Source: Oceanirhabdus seepicola (GTDB lineage Bacteria; Bacillota; Clostridia; Clostridiales; Clostridiaceae). Taken from it: a stretch of 64,000 nt of DNA. Numbering within the stretch: position 1 is the first letter of the stretch; each line of letters opens with the position of its first letter. The stretch is from NCBI RefSeq assembly GCF_023684385.1, contig NZ_JAGSOJ010000004.1, forward strand, positions 434,001-498,000, given 5' to 3'. Shown here piece after piece: positions 16,841 to 24,831 of this stretch. A model generated the notes under the pieces. It was not told the DNA's origin. It made no database searches and saw only the letters and a list, made by a program, of their open reading frames with translations. The position numbers were made by a program, and so were the translations under genes.

Positions 16841-16873
16841 ACTAAACACCACTAATAAAGGTGATGTTTGGTT
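16841..16873 (-). terminator. Rho-independent terminator
   Basis: AACCAAACATCACC pairs (with G-T pairs) with GTGGTGTTTAGT, followed by a T-rich stretch on the minus strand, 22 bp after the reductase-like gene. Confidence 0.7.
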
Positions 16874-16895
16874 ATAAATTATTTTAAATGTTAGG

Positions 16896-17711
16896 TTATT
16901 CACTTGCTAGATAACTAATGACATCTTCATTTGAAAGTTTAAGTTCTTCTGGTAAATCAGCACGGTTTGAAACAACAGCAAGATAATATTTTCCTTCTCC
17001 CGCTTTAATTCTCCTTAATTTCACATTTTTATATCCTAACTTACTAGTTAACTTTGACATAAAATCTATCTGATTCATAATATCATCAGTTGCCAAGTGA
17101 AATATTCCTCTTAAATCATTCTTGATAATATAATGAATTTGCTTGGCTAACATCACATCAGTAATCGAAGTCAGATATAGATTACTATATACCTCAAGTT
17201 CTAACCCTTTATTTAACCTATCCATCCATGAATTAAATCTTGGTGAATCCGTTCCAAGTATCATAGGCAATCTGAATATAACAACATCATCTGCTAGAAT
17301 TCTTTTTAACTCTTCTTCGCAACTCACTTTATATTTACCGTAATCGCTTTCTGAGTTTGTCGGATTACCTTCGTAATAAGCTTTAGATGGATCTTTATCA
17401 AAAACATTAGCAGTTGAACAGAAATACATCTTACTATCATTCTTTTTGGAGTATTCAGCTACCACTTTATGTGTATCTAATTGTTTCTCAAAGTCTCCTC
17501 TTAAACAAGATATAATAATTTTCGGCTTAACATTATTCAATATATGCTTTATGCAACTTGGATCATTTAAATCTAATTTATATATCTTATCACTAAGTTT
17601 CTCTAATTTTCTTCTGTGATATGTCCCATAAACATCGTACTCATTCTCTAGTTCTCTTAATAATGCTTTCCCAACTAAACCACTTATGCCCAGTATCAGT
17701 ATCTTTTCCAT
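16896..17711 (-). CDS. NAD(P)-dependent epimerase/reductase-like protein (RmlD-type SDR)
   Basis: 271 residues from the ATG at 17711 (AAGGAG 9 bases upstream); a longer frame would overlap the previous gene. The N-terminal KILILGISGLVGKALLREL is the GxxGxxG dinucleotide fold. FCSTANVFD and a YGKYKVSCEEEL segment (YxxxK catalytic pair, about 137-141) follow. Length and pattern match the RmlD/sugar-nucleotide-binding group of extended SDRs. No sugar pathway genes are adjacent; it follows the permease/ferredoxin pair and may be co-transcribed with it. Substrate unknown. Confidence 0.75.
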   Translation of the reverse strand: MEKILILGISGLVGKALLRELENEYDVYGTYHRRKLEKLSDKIYKLDLNDPSCIKHILNNVKPKIIISCLRGDFEKQLDTHKVVAEYSKKNDSKMYFCSTANVFDKDPSKAYYEGNPTNSESDYGKYKVSCEEELKRILADDVVIFRLPMILGTDSPRFNSWMDRLNKGLELEVYSNLYLTSITDVMLAKQIHYIIKNDLRGIFHLATDDIMNQIDFMSKLTSKLGYKNVKLRRIKAGEGKYYLAVVSNRADLPEELKLSNEDVISYLASE

Positions 17712-17716
17712 ATCAC

Positions 17717-18433
17717 TCAACTCCTTGTATTCTTTATTGCATTTAAAGGACAACACTCTTTAGATTTCTCTATTTCTTTTTCAAGTATTTCCTTATCAAT
17801 ACTTTCAATGTTAATAACTCCTTTTCCATCTTTCATACTATATAACTCTGGATATAATCTAGCACAGTTTCCGCACCCAATACAAATTAAATCATCAATC
17901 ATAGGTATAGTATATTCTATAGAATTTGATTTAATATCCTCTTTTCTTATCCATGACTTCATGATTTTTGCCATTAATAATATAGCGATAATTGTGCATA
18001 TCCACCTAATTCCCATATATTTTATTCCCATGAATTTAGCTTCATTAATTAACATTGGTACTTTCACCACTGCCCATGAACTTAGAATTATAATAATATT
18101 TTCAATACTGGCACCCTTATTTAAAAGGATTTTACACACTGGAAACGCAGCATATATAGGTCCTGCTGATAATGATCCTATTGCAAATGAAAGAACCTTC
18201 CCTTTAACTCCTGATCCATCTCCAAAGTTATTCATAATGACCTTAGTAGGTACCCAAGTTTGAATCAATGATATTAAAATAAAAATCGGTGGCATTATTT
18301 GAATCATTTCTATGAAAAAGTATTTACTCTGGCTTAATGCATTTACCCCTAAATCCATATTATATATAAATAATATAAGATAACTCAGTATCGCTATAAA
18401 TAAAATTTTATTCTTTTTAATTACACTATTCAT
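17717..18433 (-). CDS. Half-size permease (DUF318/YraQ-like) fused to a ferredoxin domain
   Basis: 238 residues. The first about 165 are a membrane domain of four or five helices with GPIYAAFPVCKILLNKGAS, the pattern of YraQ/ArsP-like permeases. The last 60 form a soluble Fe-S domain: CIGCGNCARLYPELY plus a later CCPLNAI give four cysteines for one [4Fe-4S] cluster. The gene overlaps the companion half-permease upstream by 4 bp, so the two probably assemble into one transporter. A redox-linked permease is an unusual combination; the substrate is unknown. Confidence 0.75.
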   Translation of the reverse strand: MNSVIKKNKILFIAILSYLILFIYNMDLGVNALSQSKYFFIEMIQIMPPIFILISLIQTWVPTKVIMNNFGDGSGVKGKVLSFAIGSLSAGPIYAAFPVCKILLNKGASIENIIIILSSWAVVKVPMLINEAKFMGIKYMGIRWICTIIAILLMAKIMKSWIRKEDIKSNSIEYTIPMIDDLICIGCGNCARLYPELYSMKDGKGVINIESIDKEILEKEIEKSKECCPLNAIKNTRS

Positions 18434-18909
18434 CCCATTATGCCTCCCACAACTATTGCTATTATCAGAGCAAAAATAAAACTCAGAAGATTCCTTTTAA
18501 TTGCGAACTGTTTTCCAAAAGTCTCCTTTTCAAGAGGCAATGTAACAAATCCAACCATTGTCAATGTTGTTAAAAATGCTGTCAAAGTCGTAATTCCAGC
18601 TCCATTAGCTTTCAATGACCCTATTAAAGGAAATGCAACAAATGCAGGTATTAATGTTATTGTTCCCACTAATGCTGATACTATAGTAGCTATAAAGCTA
18701 CTCCCACTCCCTATCATACTCTCAATCTTCTCAGGTGGTATTATTGCAAGTATTAATCCTATAAGCAGTAATACACCAACTATATCTGAAATCATACTTC
18801 CCATCATGCCTTTTGCTTTCTTCATAGAGCCTATAGTTTTTCCTTTATCTTTAAATAAAGATATTACTAATACGCTAATTGTTACTAAAAACAATAATAT
18901 CGTAGTCAT
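18430..18909 (-). CDS. Half-size permease (DUF318/YraQ-like)
   Basis: 159 residues with about five membrane segments; the TLIPAFVAFPLIGSLKANG and TMVGFVTLPLEKETFG segments match one half of YraQ-type permeases, which elsewhere (for example the single 375-residue protein encoded at 60913-62040) carry both halves. First gene of a three-gene unit with the ferredoxin-fused half and an SDR protein. Upstream lies a Crp/Fnr regulator gene that might control it. Confidence 0.75.
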   Translation of the reverse strand: MTTILLFLVTISVLVISLFKDKGKTIGSMKKAKGMMGSMISDIVGVLLLIGLILAIIPPEKIESMIGSGSSFIATIVSALVGTITLIPAFVAFPLIGSLKANGAGITTLTAFLTTLTMVGFVTLPLEKETFGKQFAIKRNLLSFIFALIIAIVVGGIMG

Positions 18910-18974
18910 GTAAATTCCTCCATATTTCTAATCATTTATCTCTTATAGAAAGTATATCACTTGAAATAAAAAAA

Positions 18975-18996
18975 CGCCGTAATAATAATTACCGCG
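18975..18996 (-). terminator. Rho-independent terminator of the Crp/Fnr gene
   Basis: CGCGGTAAT/ATTACGGCG (one mismatch) followed by seven T on the minus strand. Its 5' part is duplicated at the end of the Crp gene (13-bp direct repeat), with an inserted element between. Confidence 0.65.
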
Positions 18997-19003
18997 TGAG
19001 CTA
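18991..19003. repeat. 13-bp direct repeat, copy 1 (flanks insertion)
   Basis: ACCGCGTGAGCTA is repeated exactly at 19162-19174. The pair brackets 158 bp that include the palindromic element at 19049-19162 and looks like a target-site duplication or slipped insertion. Confidence 0.55.
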
Positions 19004-19048
19004 AAAATACTGATTATTGTCTTTATTCTGTTTTCAATCTTCAGAGTT

Positions 19049-19162
19049 TCAGACTGTTGAAAAAGTTCAAGATCAAGGAACTAGGCGAACGAGCAGCAGA
19101 GTGTACGTATTATGTACTCGAGCAGCGCAGAGTGCCGAGATTGGGCTTTTTCAACAGTCTGA
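19049..19162. mobile_element. 114-bp MITE-like palindromic element
   Basis: The 17-bp perfect terminal inverted repeats TCAGACTGTTGAAAAAG (19049-19065) and CTTTTTCAACAGTCTGA (19146-19162) enclose a GC-richer interior with more dyads. It has no coding capacity. A second, truncated copy of its left part is at 62951-62991. It is bracketed, with 45 extra bp, by the 13-bp direct repeat. Confidence 0.7.
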
Positions 19163-19174
19163 CCGCGTGAGCTA
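19162..19174. repeat. 13-bp direct repeat, copy 2
   Basis: ACCGCGTGAGCTA, identical to 18991-19003. The stop codon of the Crp/Fnr gene lies in this copy (CTA at 19172-19174 on the plus strand). Confidence 0.55.
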
Positions 19175-19852
19175 TTCTCCTAATTCTTGTTTTAATAACT
19201 CTAGATTTTTTATATGAATCATATTATCTTTATATTCTATTAATCCTTCATTTTTCATATTTATCATTTCATTTGATAAAGCCGGTCTAGTTACACCGAA
19301 TACCTCTGCCATTTCCTTTCTTGTAAGGGGAACTATTAACTTTAAAGATTTCTGTTTTTTATATTCTTTAAGTAGATAATCTGAAATTTTCTTTCTTATT
19401 GTGTCATACGAAATAAATTTCAATTTGTTACTTAAATAAACTGTCTGATTAGAAATCATTTTTATAAAATTAGTTAAGAATTGTCTACTACTTAAACATA
19501 TATCTGCAATCTTATCTTGGGCAATATATAATATTTCCAAATCATTTTTAGCCACTATAGTACATGGATAATAATTATAATCTGAAAAAACACTGGCATG
19601 GCCAACCAATTCTCCTTTTGATAATTTCTTTACTTTAATTACTTTACCTGTTACATATACTTTTTCTACATATACTTCTCCTGATAAAATAATGCCTAAT
19701 TCTTCAATTTCGTCACCTTCATAAGCAATTATTTGATTCCTTGAATATTTTTTAATTCTATAATCAATTGACTGGAATAAATCTTTAATATCTTTATGAG
19801 TAAATCCTATAAACAATTGGCTATTTTCTAATACTTTAAAAATTGATTCCAT
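19172..19852 (-). CDS. Crp/Fnr-family transcriptional regulator
   Basis: 226 residues: a cyclic-nucleotide-binding-like beta roll (about 10-125; SRNQIIAYEGDEIEELGIILSGEV, split here as IIAYEGDEIEELG and LSGEVYVEKV), a dimer helix, and a C-terminal winged helix (about 150-220; LTRKEMAEVFGVTRPALSNE). The Cys residues of Fnr are absent. Such regulators in clostridia respond to small molecules or redox. The neighbouring cupin gene has a dyad centred 41.5 bp upstream of its predicted start, the classic activator position for this family. Confidence 0.88.
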   Translation of the reverse strand: MESIFKVLENSQLFIGFTHKDIKDLFQSIDYRIKKYSRNQIIAYEGDEIEELGIILSGEVYVEKVYVTGKVIKVKKLSKGELVGHASVFSDYNYYPCTIVAKNDLEILYIAQDKIADICLSSRQFLTNFIKMISNQTVYLSNKLKFISYDTIRKKISDYLLKEYKKQKSLKLIVPLTRKEMAEVFGVTRPALSNEMINMKNEGLIEYKDNMIHIKNLELLKQELGE

Positions 19853-19950
19853 AATTTCATCTCCCTAACTCCCGTTTATAACATCCCCTACAGTTACATG
19901 TCCGTATATTTTAGAATATTGATTCACTTCTACATTTATTTTATCATAAA

Positions 19951-20060
19951 AAAGGCGCGTTGCACGCGCTTCGCTAGGGAAACCTATGTTTCCCTTCGAC
20001 GCAACTATCGTTGCTGAGCACCTTTCTTAAACCGGCAGGGGAAATACTTCCCCTACAACC
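19951..20060. repeat. GC-richer block of small hairpins, probable dispersed repeat
   Basis: Successive hairpins GCGCGT/ACGCGC, GGGAAAC/GTTTCCC, GCAAC/GTTGC and AGGGGAA/TTCCCCT lie in 110 bp that are much richer in G+C than their surroundings. On the minus strand the block ends in a hairpin plus T-run and could terminate the cupin transcript. No coding function was seen. I infer a dispersed repeat from composition and structure; there is no second copy in this window. Confidence 0.45.
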
Positions 20061-20066
20061 CCTTCA

Positions 20067-20190
20067 TTTTTTTATTCTTTAGAAATTGAATTGGTACAAT
20101 TTTACACAAACATGCAACCCGTTGATATAAGCAACATTGTATATGATAAATTCTTCAGAAAATTTTTCAATTTCCTAAAGAATAAAAAAA
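20067..20190. mobile_element. 124-bp element with 24-bp inverted terminal repeats
   Basis: The left arm 20067-20090 (ends TTCTTTAGAAATTGAA) and right arm 20166-20190 (starts TTCAATTTCCTAAAGAA) are complementary apart from one extra C. The interior has no open frame. The shape is that of a MITE; no target duplication is obvious. Confidence 0.55.
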
Positions 20191-20228
20191 TTTCTTTTCC
20201 TTGCATTCTTTATGACTAATTAATAAAA

Positions 20229-20256
20229 CATCAACACATAACCTTATGTATTGATG
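20229..20256 (-). terminator. Rho-independent terminator of the cupin gene
   Basis: CATCAATACATAAGG pairs with TTATGTGTTGATG (one G-T) and is followed by TTTTATT on the minus strand, 21 bp after the stop codon. Confidence 0.75.
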
Positions 20257-20276
20257 CCTTATTTAACGTTTATTAT

Positions 20277-20600
20277 CTATTTTTTAAAAAGAGCTGGTGC
20301 TGGCGATTTTATGACAATTAATTCAAGAACATCATCATGAAGATTCTTTACATTCATTTTTGTATTATAAGGAATTTTAAGTATATCTCCTTTTACATAT
20401 TCATGAACATCTTGCTCATCTAGTTGTATTGACAATATACCTTTAATCACAGTCATATAAACATTAGAATTTGAATAATGTTCTGGTAATCCTTCTTCCT
20501 TATTAAAAATCATGTGAATGTAATTAATATTATCATCCATAATAATTTTTTCAACAGCTGTATCATTTTCTGTACTGTAATTAAATACTTGCTCTATCAT
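20277..20600 (-). CDS. Small cupin-fold protein
   Basis: 107 residues, a single beta-barrel cupin domain: EGLPEHYSNSNVYMTVIKG corresponds to motif 1 and YVKGDILKIPYNTKMNVKN to motif 2. One metal-ligand His is visible (PEHYS), and several usual ligands are missing, so metal binding is uncertain. It lies downstream of a promoter with a Crp-type dyad and next to a Crp/Fnr gene in the same direction; small cupins are often paired with such regulators. Confidence 0.75.
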   Translation of the reverse strand: MIEQVFNYSTENDTAVEKIIMDDNINYIHMIFNKEEGLPEHYSNSNVYMTVIKGILSIQLDEQDVHEYVKGDILKIPYNTKMNVKNLHDDVLELIVIKSPAPALFKK

Positions 20601-20635
20601 AAGTTTTACCTCTCTTTCGTCTTTTTCTTATCCTA

Positions 20636-20677
20636 ATTATATAGCGGACAAAAGACTTTTTCAGTAATATATATTAC
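20636..20677 (-). promoter_or_regulatory. Cupin promoter with dyad centred at about -41.5
   Basis: Minus strand -10 TATAAT (20641-20636) without a good -35. The 14-bp perfect palindrome GTAATATATATTAC (20664-20677) overlaps the -35 position, with its centre about 41.5 bp from the likely start site. This is the class II activator layout of Crp/Fnr proteins. Confidence 0.5.
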
Positions 20678-20696
20678 CTGATTTATAATAAAAAAC

Positions 20697-21026
20697 TTAA
20701 TCTATAACTTCTGCAACCAAACTAGCTATTTCTTCTGGTGTCATAACATTTTGAGTTCTACAGTATTCACTATGTAACTGTTCAAATGTTTCTTCTAAAC
20801 TCTTAGTTCCATCTATATTATAAATTTCTTTATCAATAAATTTAGCAAACTCTTCTGGTTTAATTAGTTGTATACCTGTCTCTTTTATAAACCTTTCAAC
20901 TTCTTTGTCATCAAACACCATTTCACCATCTATAACTAAACACTTAAGTATTCCTTTATTTACCCATTGCTTCACTATATATTCAGATACCCCTAATCTC
21001 TTTGATATTTTATTGATATTCCCCAT
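20697..21026 (-). CDS. Small helix-turn-helix (MerR/excisionase-like) DNA-binding protein
   Basis: 109 residues. Residues 1-50 form a winged helix-turn-helix of the excisionase/MerR kind (NKISKRLGVSEYIVKQWVNK, then the VFDDKEVERFI wing/helix). The rest is acidic and helical without recognised motifs. No integrase or partner lies next to it. Probably a regulator or DNA-architecture protein; target unknown. Confidence 0.65.
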   Translation of the reverse strand: MGNINKISKRLGVSEYIVKQWVNKGILKCLVIDGEMVFDDKEVERFIKETGIQLIKPEEFAKFIDKEIYNIDGTKSLEETFEQLHSEYCRTQNVMTPEEIASLVAEVID

Positions 21027-21234
21027 GATTCATCCCCCTTATTTTTATGCTATGATTTTTAAATTGCATATTAAAGAACCCTTCCACCTTAGATACAGAT
21101 TCAGATGAAACGGTTCACCAAAATTCCCCACTATTAAATTAATTTTATTTATTACTTTATTTACAGTATGTATATTATATACCATCTTACATTTTTTGGC
21201 AACTAAAATATATTTTTACTTTATATTGCAAAAA

Positions 21235-21263
21235 AATAAACCGAAAGAACTATTCGGTTTATT
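21235..21263 (-). terminator. Rho-independent terminator
   Basis: AATAAACCGAA/TTCGGTTTATT with a 7-base loop, then a T-run on the minus strand, 25 bp after the DUF2752 gene. Confidence 0.8.
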
Positions 21264-21287
21264 CATTAATAAAATTATATTATGATT

Positions 21288-21575
21288 TCATTTTTTAATA
21301 ATATTTATAAAGCTTTTTATATATACAAATACACATAAAGAAAAAGTCATAGGGCTTAACTTATTAAACTCATATGCTTTTTTAAAATTAAAATGTATTA
21401 TATTAAAAAAGGCTCTAGTTGTTCCACATCCCCAACATTCTTTATGAAATAACCTTTTAAAGACACAAATGCTTTCCCCATCTTCAATAAAATCCACAGG
21501 AATTATAAATATAATTATTGGTATTAGAATATAACTTATAATTAAAATGTAATTCCGCTGTTTTTTATTTTTCAT
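21288..21575 (-). CDS. DUF2752 membrane protein
   Basis: 95 residues with two or three membrane segments and the family signature CWGCGTTRAFFNIIHF (about 47-62: CxGCGxTRA). DUF2752 proteins are small membrane proteins of unknown function, often beside TM2-domain genes, as here, where it directly follows one with a 1-bp overlap. The pair shares one promoter and one terminator. Confidence 0.85.
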   Translation of the reverse strand: MKNKKQRNYILIISYILIPIIIFIIPVDFIEDGESICVFKRLFHKECWGCGTTRAFFNIIHFNFKKAYEFNKLSPMTFSLCVFVYIKSFINIIKK

Positions 21576-21790
21576 TATTTTTCGTTTAAAATTGGTCTAC
21601 CTTCAGCATCAGTAAAGTTTCCAGTTACAATCATAATTAAATCTATTAAAGCCCAGATTCCACATCCTCCAGCAGTAAGTAGCATTATAATGCCTGTCCC
21701 AGTTTTACCAGCATAAAATCTGTGAATTCCTAATCCTCCTGCAAATAAACATAACAATAACGTAGGTAACCATTCTTTTTCACTTCTCAT
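21575..21790 (-). CDS. TM2-domain membrane protein
   Basis: 71 residues from the ATG at 21790 (GGAG 8 bases upstream; an ATG 15 bp earlier has no ribosome site). Two membrane helices joined by a short turn with the TM2 pattern: LLCLFAGGLGIHRFYAGKTG, then GCGIWALIDLIMI. Function unknown; TM2 proteins often neighbour DUF2752, as here. Confidence 0.88.
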   Translation of the reverse strand: MRSEKEWLPTLLLCLFAGGLGIHRFYAGKTGTGIIMLLTAGGCGIWALIDLIMIVTGNFTDAEGRPILNEK

Positions 21791-21825
21791 GTTCAACACT
21801 CCCATCTAAAATTTAATTCAGAAAA

Positions 21826-21854
21826 ATTATACAATCATTGTACTAAATTGTCAA
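21826..21854 (-). promoter_or_regulatory. Consensus promoter of the TM2/DUF2752 operon
   Basis: Minus strand TTGACA (21854-21849), 17-bp spacer, TATAAT (21831-21826): full match to the vegetative consensus. Confidence 0.8.
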
Positions 21855-22005
21855 TTTTTCATCTTTTTTCTCCTTAATTATATCATATTGCCTAGGTAAT
21901 ATAGTTGTTAATTGTTTGTATTTCAATTTTTATATCATTTCCTGAGAAATATCGCCTCTTCCATCATAAAAACTTCACCTAAATTAAGTTTTATTTTATA
22001 ACAAA

Positions 22006-22039
22006 AAAACTGTGTAACATATTCATATTACACAGTTTT
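22006..22039 (-). terminator. Rho-independent terminator
   Basis: AAAACTGTGTAA/TTACACAGTTTT with a 10-base loop and flanking T-runs; it ends the DUF5692 gene's transcript after about 120 untranslated bases. Confidence 0.8.
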
Positions 22040-22161
22040 CTATAATTTAAATCTCATCATTAAAGTTTACTATCTCCAGTTTCACCCATTGTAAAACATC
22101 TTACCTGTTTAAAAATTGTAATAAAGTAGCCAATATTGTTGATATTTTTACAACTTGTACA

Positions 22162-23094
22162 TTATGCATTGACTCCATTATTTACTTCCTCAGAAATAGC
22201 CTTGTATGCTTCTAAGTCTGTGTAAATCTCATCTTTAAGTGGGTTACGTTTATACTTAATAACTCTACTAAAGTGATATATACATACGGCAGCATTAGCT
22301 ATAAGAGCTAATGTACTAAGGAAAAATAATGCTTTTGGATTATGAGAAGATCTTACAGCAAACATTGAATTATCTGCAAAGTTTGGTAATGTCAAAGAGA
22401 ACATTGCCCAAAGCGCTAAAGTTTGTGCACGATGCTGTAGCCATGCACCTTTCTTAAAGAAGAATGCTGGAATTGTACATGACACTAATAGTGCTGCACC
22501 TGTATAGAAGGAATGATCTGCCATGCAGTTATAAACATATGCAAAATTCCAAATATCATAAGCAATTATCCAAAACCAAAGTTGATCAGGCCAAATCATA
22601 TCTTTATTTTTATCTTTACCTATGTAAATACCTATCCACCCTGAAATAGCTAAGATATTTAAAATACCAGCAATACCATTCATAATATTCCAAGGACCAC
22701 CCTGAATAAATAATCCATCTACTATACCATTTAAACTATAACATTGGAAATCACGGAATACCGCTTCCAAAATATTAAATGAAAGAATAAGCGGTGGAAA
22801 TAACAATAACTTTTTATTACTAGCTAGTCCTTTACGATATCTAAGTGCCATAAATCCAAGAACTCCTGCTAGTGCAGAATAAGTTTTTACCCATGGGAAC
22901 CAATAACCAACCGGAGTCCCTGGTCCAGCTGTTTTTGCCCAAATAGTAAAAGGCAGTAAAATAGGCAGAACTAAATACACCCCAATAGCAAGCCATTTAC
23001 TGCGGCGTGTTATTTCATTAACAAACATTAATCCACAAACTACTACAAACCACATTAAAACTGAATACCATGGCATAGCTTCAAAGAAAAACAT
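22162..23094 (-). CDS. DUF5692-like multi-pass membrane protein
   Basis: 310 residues with about eight membrane helices and conserved-looking aromatic/polar motifs (WAKTAGPGTPVGYWFPWVKT, QGGPWNIMNGIAGI, WIIAYDIWNFAYVYNCMADH). The pattern matches the DUF5692 family as I know it; no function is established. AAGGAGGATAAGG precedes the ATG. It stands alone between long intergenic regions. Confidence 0.7.
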   Translation of the reverse strand: MFFFEAMPWYSVLMWFVVVCGLMFVNEITRRSKWLAIGVYLVLPILLPFTIWAKTAGPGTPVGYWFPWVKTYSALAGVLGFMALRYRKGLASNKKLLLFPPLILSFNILEAVFRDFQCYSLNGIVDGLFIQGGPWNIMNGIAGILNILAISGWIGIYIGKDKNKDMIWPDQLWFWIIAYDIWNFAYVYNCMADHSFYTGAALLVSCTIPAFFFKKGAWLQHRAQTLALWAMFSLTLPNFADNSMFAVRSSHNPKALFFLSTLALIANAAVCIYHFSRVIKYKRNPLKDEIYTDLEAYKAISEEVNNGVNA

Positions 23095-23330
23095 ATCCTT
23101 ATCCTCCTTATAGAATATTTATTAAAATTCATATTTAGTCTTAAATATGATATTTTAATACTTTTTATTCCATTATATACAAAATACTATTATTATTATG
23201 TATTTTTTTCAGTGCATACTCATAATACTATTTATGTAGTTTAAAGTCAATTGCAATATTTGTAGTTATTATATGTATTGTTAATAAATAACTATTAAAA
23301 ACATCTTGAAAAGTATGCTAATTTAAGTGT

Positions 23331-23505
23331 TATAATACTAACAAACTTAATCTTTGTATGTTATGTTACACTAGCTATCGAAAGCAAGTAAGAAGCTTAA
23401 GAAAATATACTACCTATGAAAGCATAATTATGAAAGCATAATAGAGTATAGTAAAGGCTAACTACAATAAAAATTATCTACTTTTATGGTAGTTAGCCGC
23501 TTCTA
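23331..23505 (+). ncRNA. Possible small plus-strand transcript
   Basis: An extended -10 (TGTTATAAT, 23328-23336) with a TTGAAA about 19 bp upstream, then about 110 bases without a ribosome-site-bearing frame, a 14-bp tandem duplication (TATGAAAGCATAAT), and a hairpin with GGCTAACTAC/GTAGTTAGCC arms followed by a T-rich stretch. The hairpin may instead only be the bidirectional terminator of the RNA-ligase-like gene. Confidence 0.35.
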
Positions 23506-23560
23506 TTTTACATTTCTTTTACGCTCTCAAAATCGTTAAAATATCTCATCAATAATGACA

Positions 23561-24109
23561 TCATATTAACTTCTTACTATAAATCTCCTCAACCCCTACA
23601 CATTCTTCTCCATGATATTTCAATTTTATAAGTACTACTTGACTAATATGCCCTTCAAATGGCTTTAGTTTTTCAGTGCAATATAGTAATGCCTCTGCTA
23701 GTTTATCTTTCTCTAATCGATTTGCTATTGTACAATGTGGTATCCACTTTCCTGGAAGATATAAAGATTCCTTATCCCCTCTGAACATCTTAAAATTATC
23801 ATGATATTCTCTATGAAACTTCAATAATTCTTTACTCATTGTTGGGGTAAGTAGCAACGCCCCACTTCCTATAAAGCTTCCTAAAGTAACAAAACTAATT
23901 GGAGTTTTTCTTATTTGTTCATAGTAAATATCCATATACCCTTTAAATTGATCCTCATCTAACATATCATAATCAGCAATTGTTATATGCGGCCTTTTCC
24001 CACTATACTCCTTAGAATAAAATGATATATTATTCTCAACTAATCCTTCCCATAATCCCATTAACTTTTCTTCTGTTTGTCTATCAAAATATGCAAGTAC
24101 TCCGTACAT
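23561..24109 (-). CDS. 2'-5' RNA ligase/2H phosphoesterase-family protein
   Basis: 182 residues with both HxT/S motifs of the 2H superfamily: RPHITIADYD (about 40-49) and PHCTIANRL (about 124-132). These enzymes cleave or join 2',5' or cyclic phosphodiester bonds; the cellular substrate of bacterial members is mostly unknown. A paralogue lies at 27247-27789. It is 33 bp downstream of an esterase gene in the same direction. Confidence 0.85.
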   Translation of the reverse strand: MYGVLAYFDRQTEEKLMGLWEGLVENNISFYSKEYSGKRPHITIADYDMLDEDQFKGYMDIYYEQIRKTPISFVTLGSFIGSGALLLTPTMSKELLKFHREYHDNFKMFRGDKESLYLPGKWIPHCTIANRLEKDKLAEALLYCTEKLKPFEGHISQVVLIKLKYHGEECVGVEEIYSKKLI

Positions 24110-24142
24110 CTTTATCCCTCTCCCTTACCCTTAGTAACTTCT

Positions 24143-24784
24143 CTATTTTTCATGACTCAAAAGCCACTCATATACTTCAGTATTCTCATAAGTCGCAGTC
24201 CATGAGTCATGTCTCTTATCTGGATAAATTGTAAGCTTAGGTTCTCCACCTACTTTCTTTATTTCTCCAACTACCTCAATTGATTTTTCCACAGGAACAA
24301 CATTATCCATCTCCCCATGGAATGCCCACAAGGGAATATCTTTTATAAGCTCAGCTCTTTTAGCATATGCCACTCCTCCACATATCACTACCATAGCTGC
24401 AAATAAATCAGGTCTATATGATGCAAGGGCATATGCTCCAAATCCCCCCATGCTCAATCCTGTGAGATAAACCCTCTTATTATCTACTCTTAACTCGCTC
24501 ATTACCCCTTCTATCAATTGTTCCAGTTGAAGAACAGTGAAATCCCAGTATAAACCCTCAGGACATTGAGGTGCTATCACTATAAATGGAAGTTCCTCCC
24601 CACCCTCAATTACCTTTGGAACACCATGTAACTTCACTAAATTAATATCATCCCCTCGCTCTCCCGCACCATGAAGAAATAACATAAGTGGCCACTCCTT
24701 GTTACTTTCCTCATATCCTTCAGGTAAATATAGAAGGTATTCTAACTCATAATTTCCTTTAAAAGTCTTTTTTATATGTCTCAT
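24143..24784 (-). CDS. Alpha/beta-hydrolase esterase (phospholipase/carboxylesterase type)
   Basis: 213 residues. LPLMLFLHGAGERGDD-like oxyanion region (MLFLHGAGERGDD, about 34-46), nucleophile elbow LTGLSMGGFGAYALA (GxSxG Ser at about residue 110), an Asp in FHGEMDNVVPVE, and the C-terminal catalytic His in DKRHDSWTATY. The layout is that of cytosolic dienelactone-hydrolase/prolyl-oligopeptidase-like esterases. No signal peptide. Substrate unknown. Confidence 0.85.
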   Translation of the reverse strand: MRHIKKTFKGNYELEYLLYLPEGYEESNKEWPLMLFLHGAGERGDDINLVKLHGVPKVIEGGEELPFIVIAPQCPEGLYWDFTVLQLEQLIEGVMSELRVDNKRVYLTGLSMGGFGAYALASYRPDLFAAMVVICGGVAYAKRAELIKDIPLWAFHGEMDNVVPVEKSIEVVGEIKKVGGEPKLTIYPDKRHDSWTATYENTEVYEWLLSHEK

Positions 24785-24800
24785 AATTCTTCCTCCAATA

Positions 24801-24826
24801 AAAAGCCACCAATGTTGGTGGCTTTT
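24801..24826 (-). terminator. Rho-independent terminator
   Basis: AAAAGCCACCAA/TTGGTGGCTTTT with a 2-base core loop and T-runs on both sides; it separates the esterase from the small membrane protein gene. Confidence 0.8.
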
Positions 24827-24831
24827 AGTAA

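Noticed and set aside
18440..18913. 157-codon plus-strand frame opposite the half-permease gene
   Set aside because: It has no ribosome site and mirrors the complement of a hydrophobic protein; the minus-strand protein has clear family patterns.
19017..19217. 66-codon plus-strand frame over the palindromic element
   Set aside because: It runs through the element and into the antisense of the Crp/Fnr gene with no ribosome site.
20697..21026. Excisionase of an integrated element
   Set aside because: No integrase, attachment repeats or phage genes are nearby, so only a generic helix-turn-helix protein is called.
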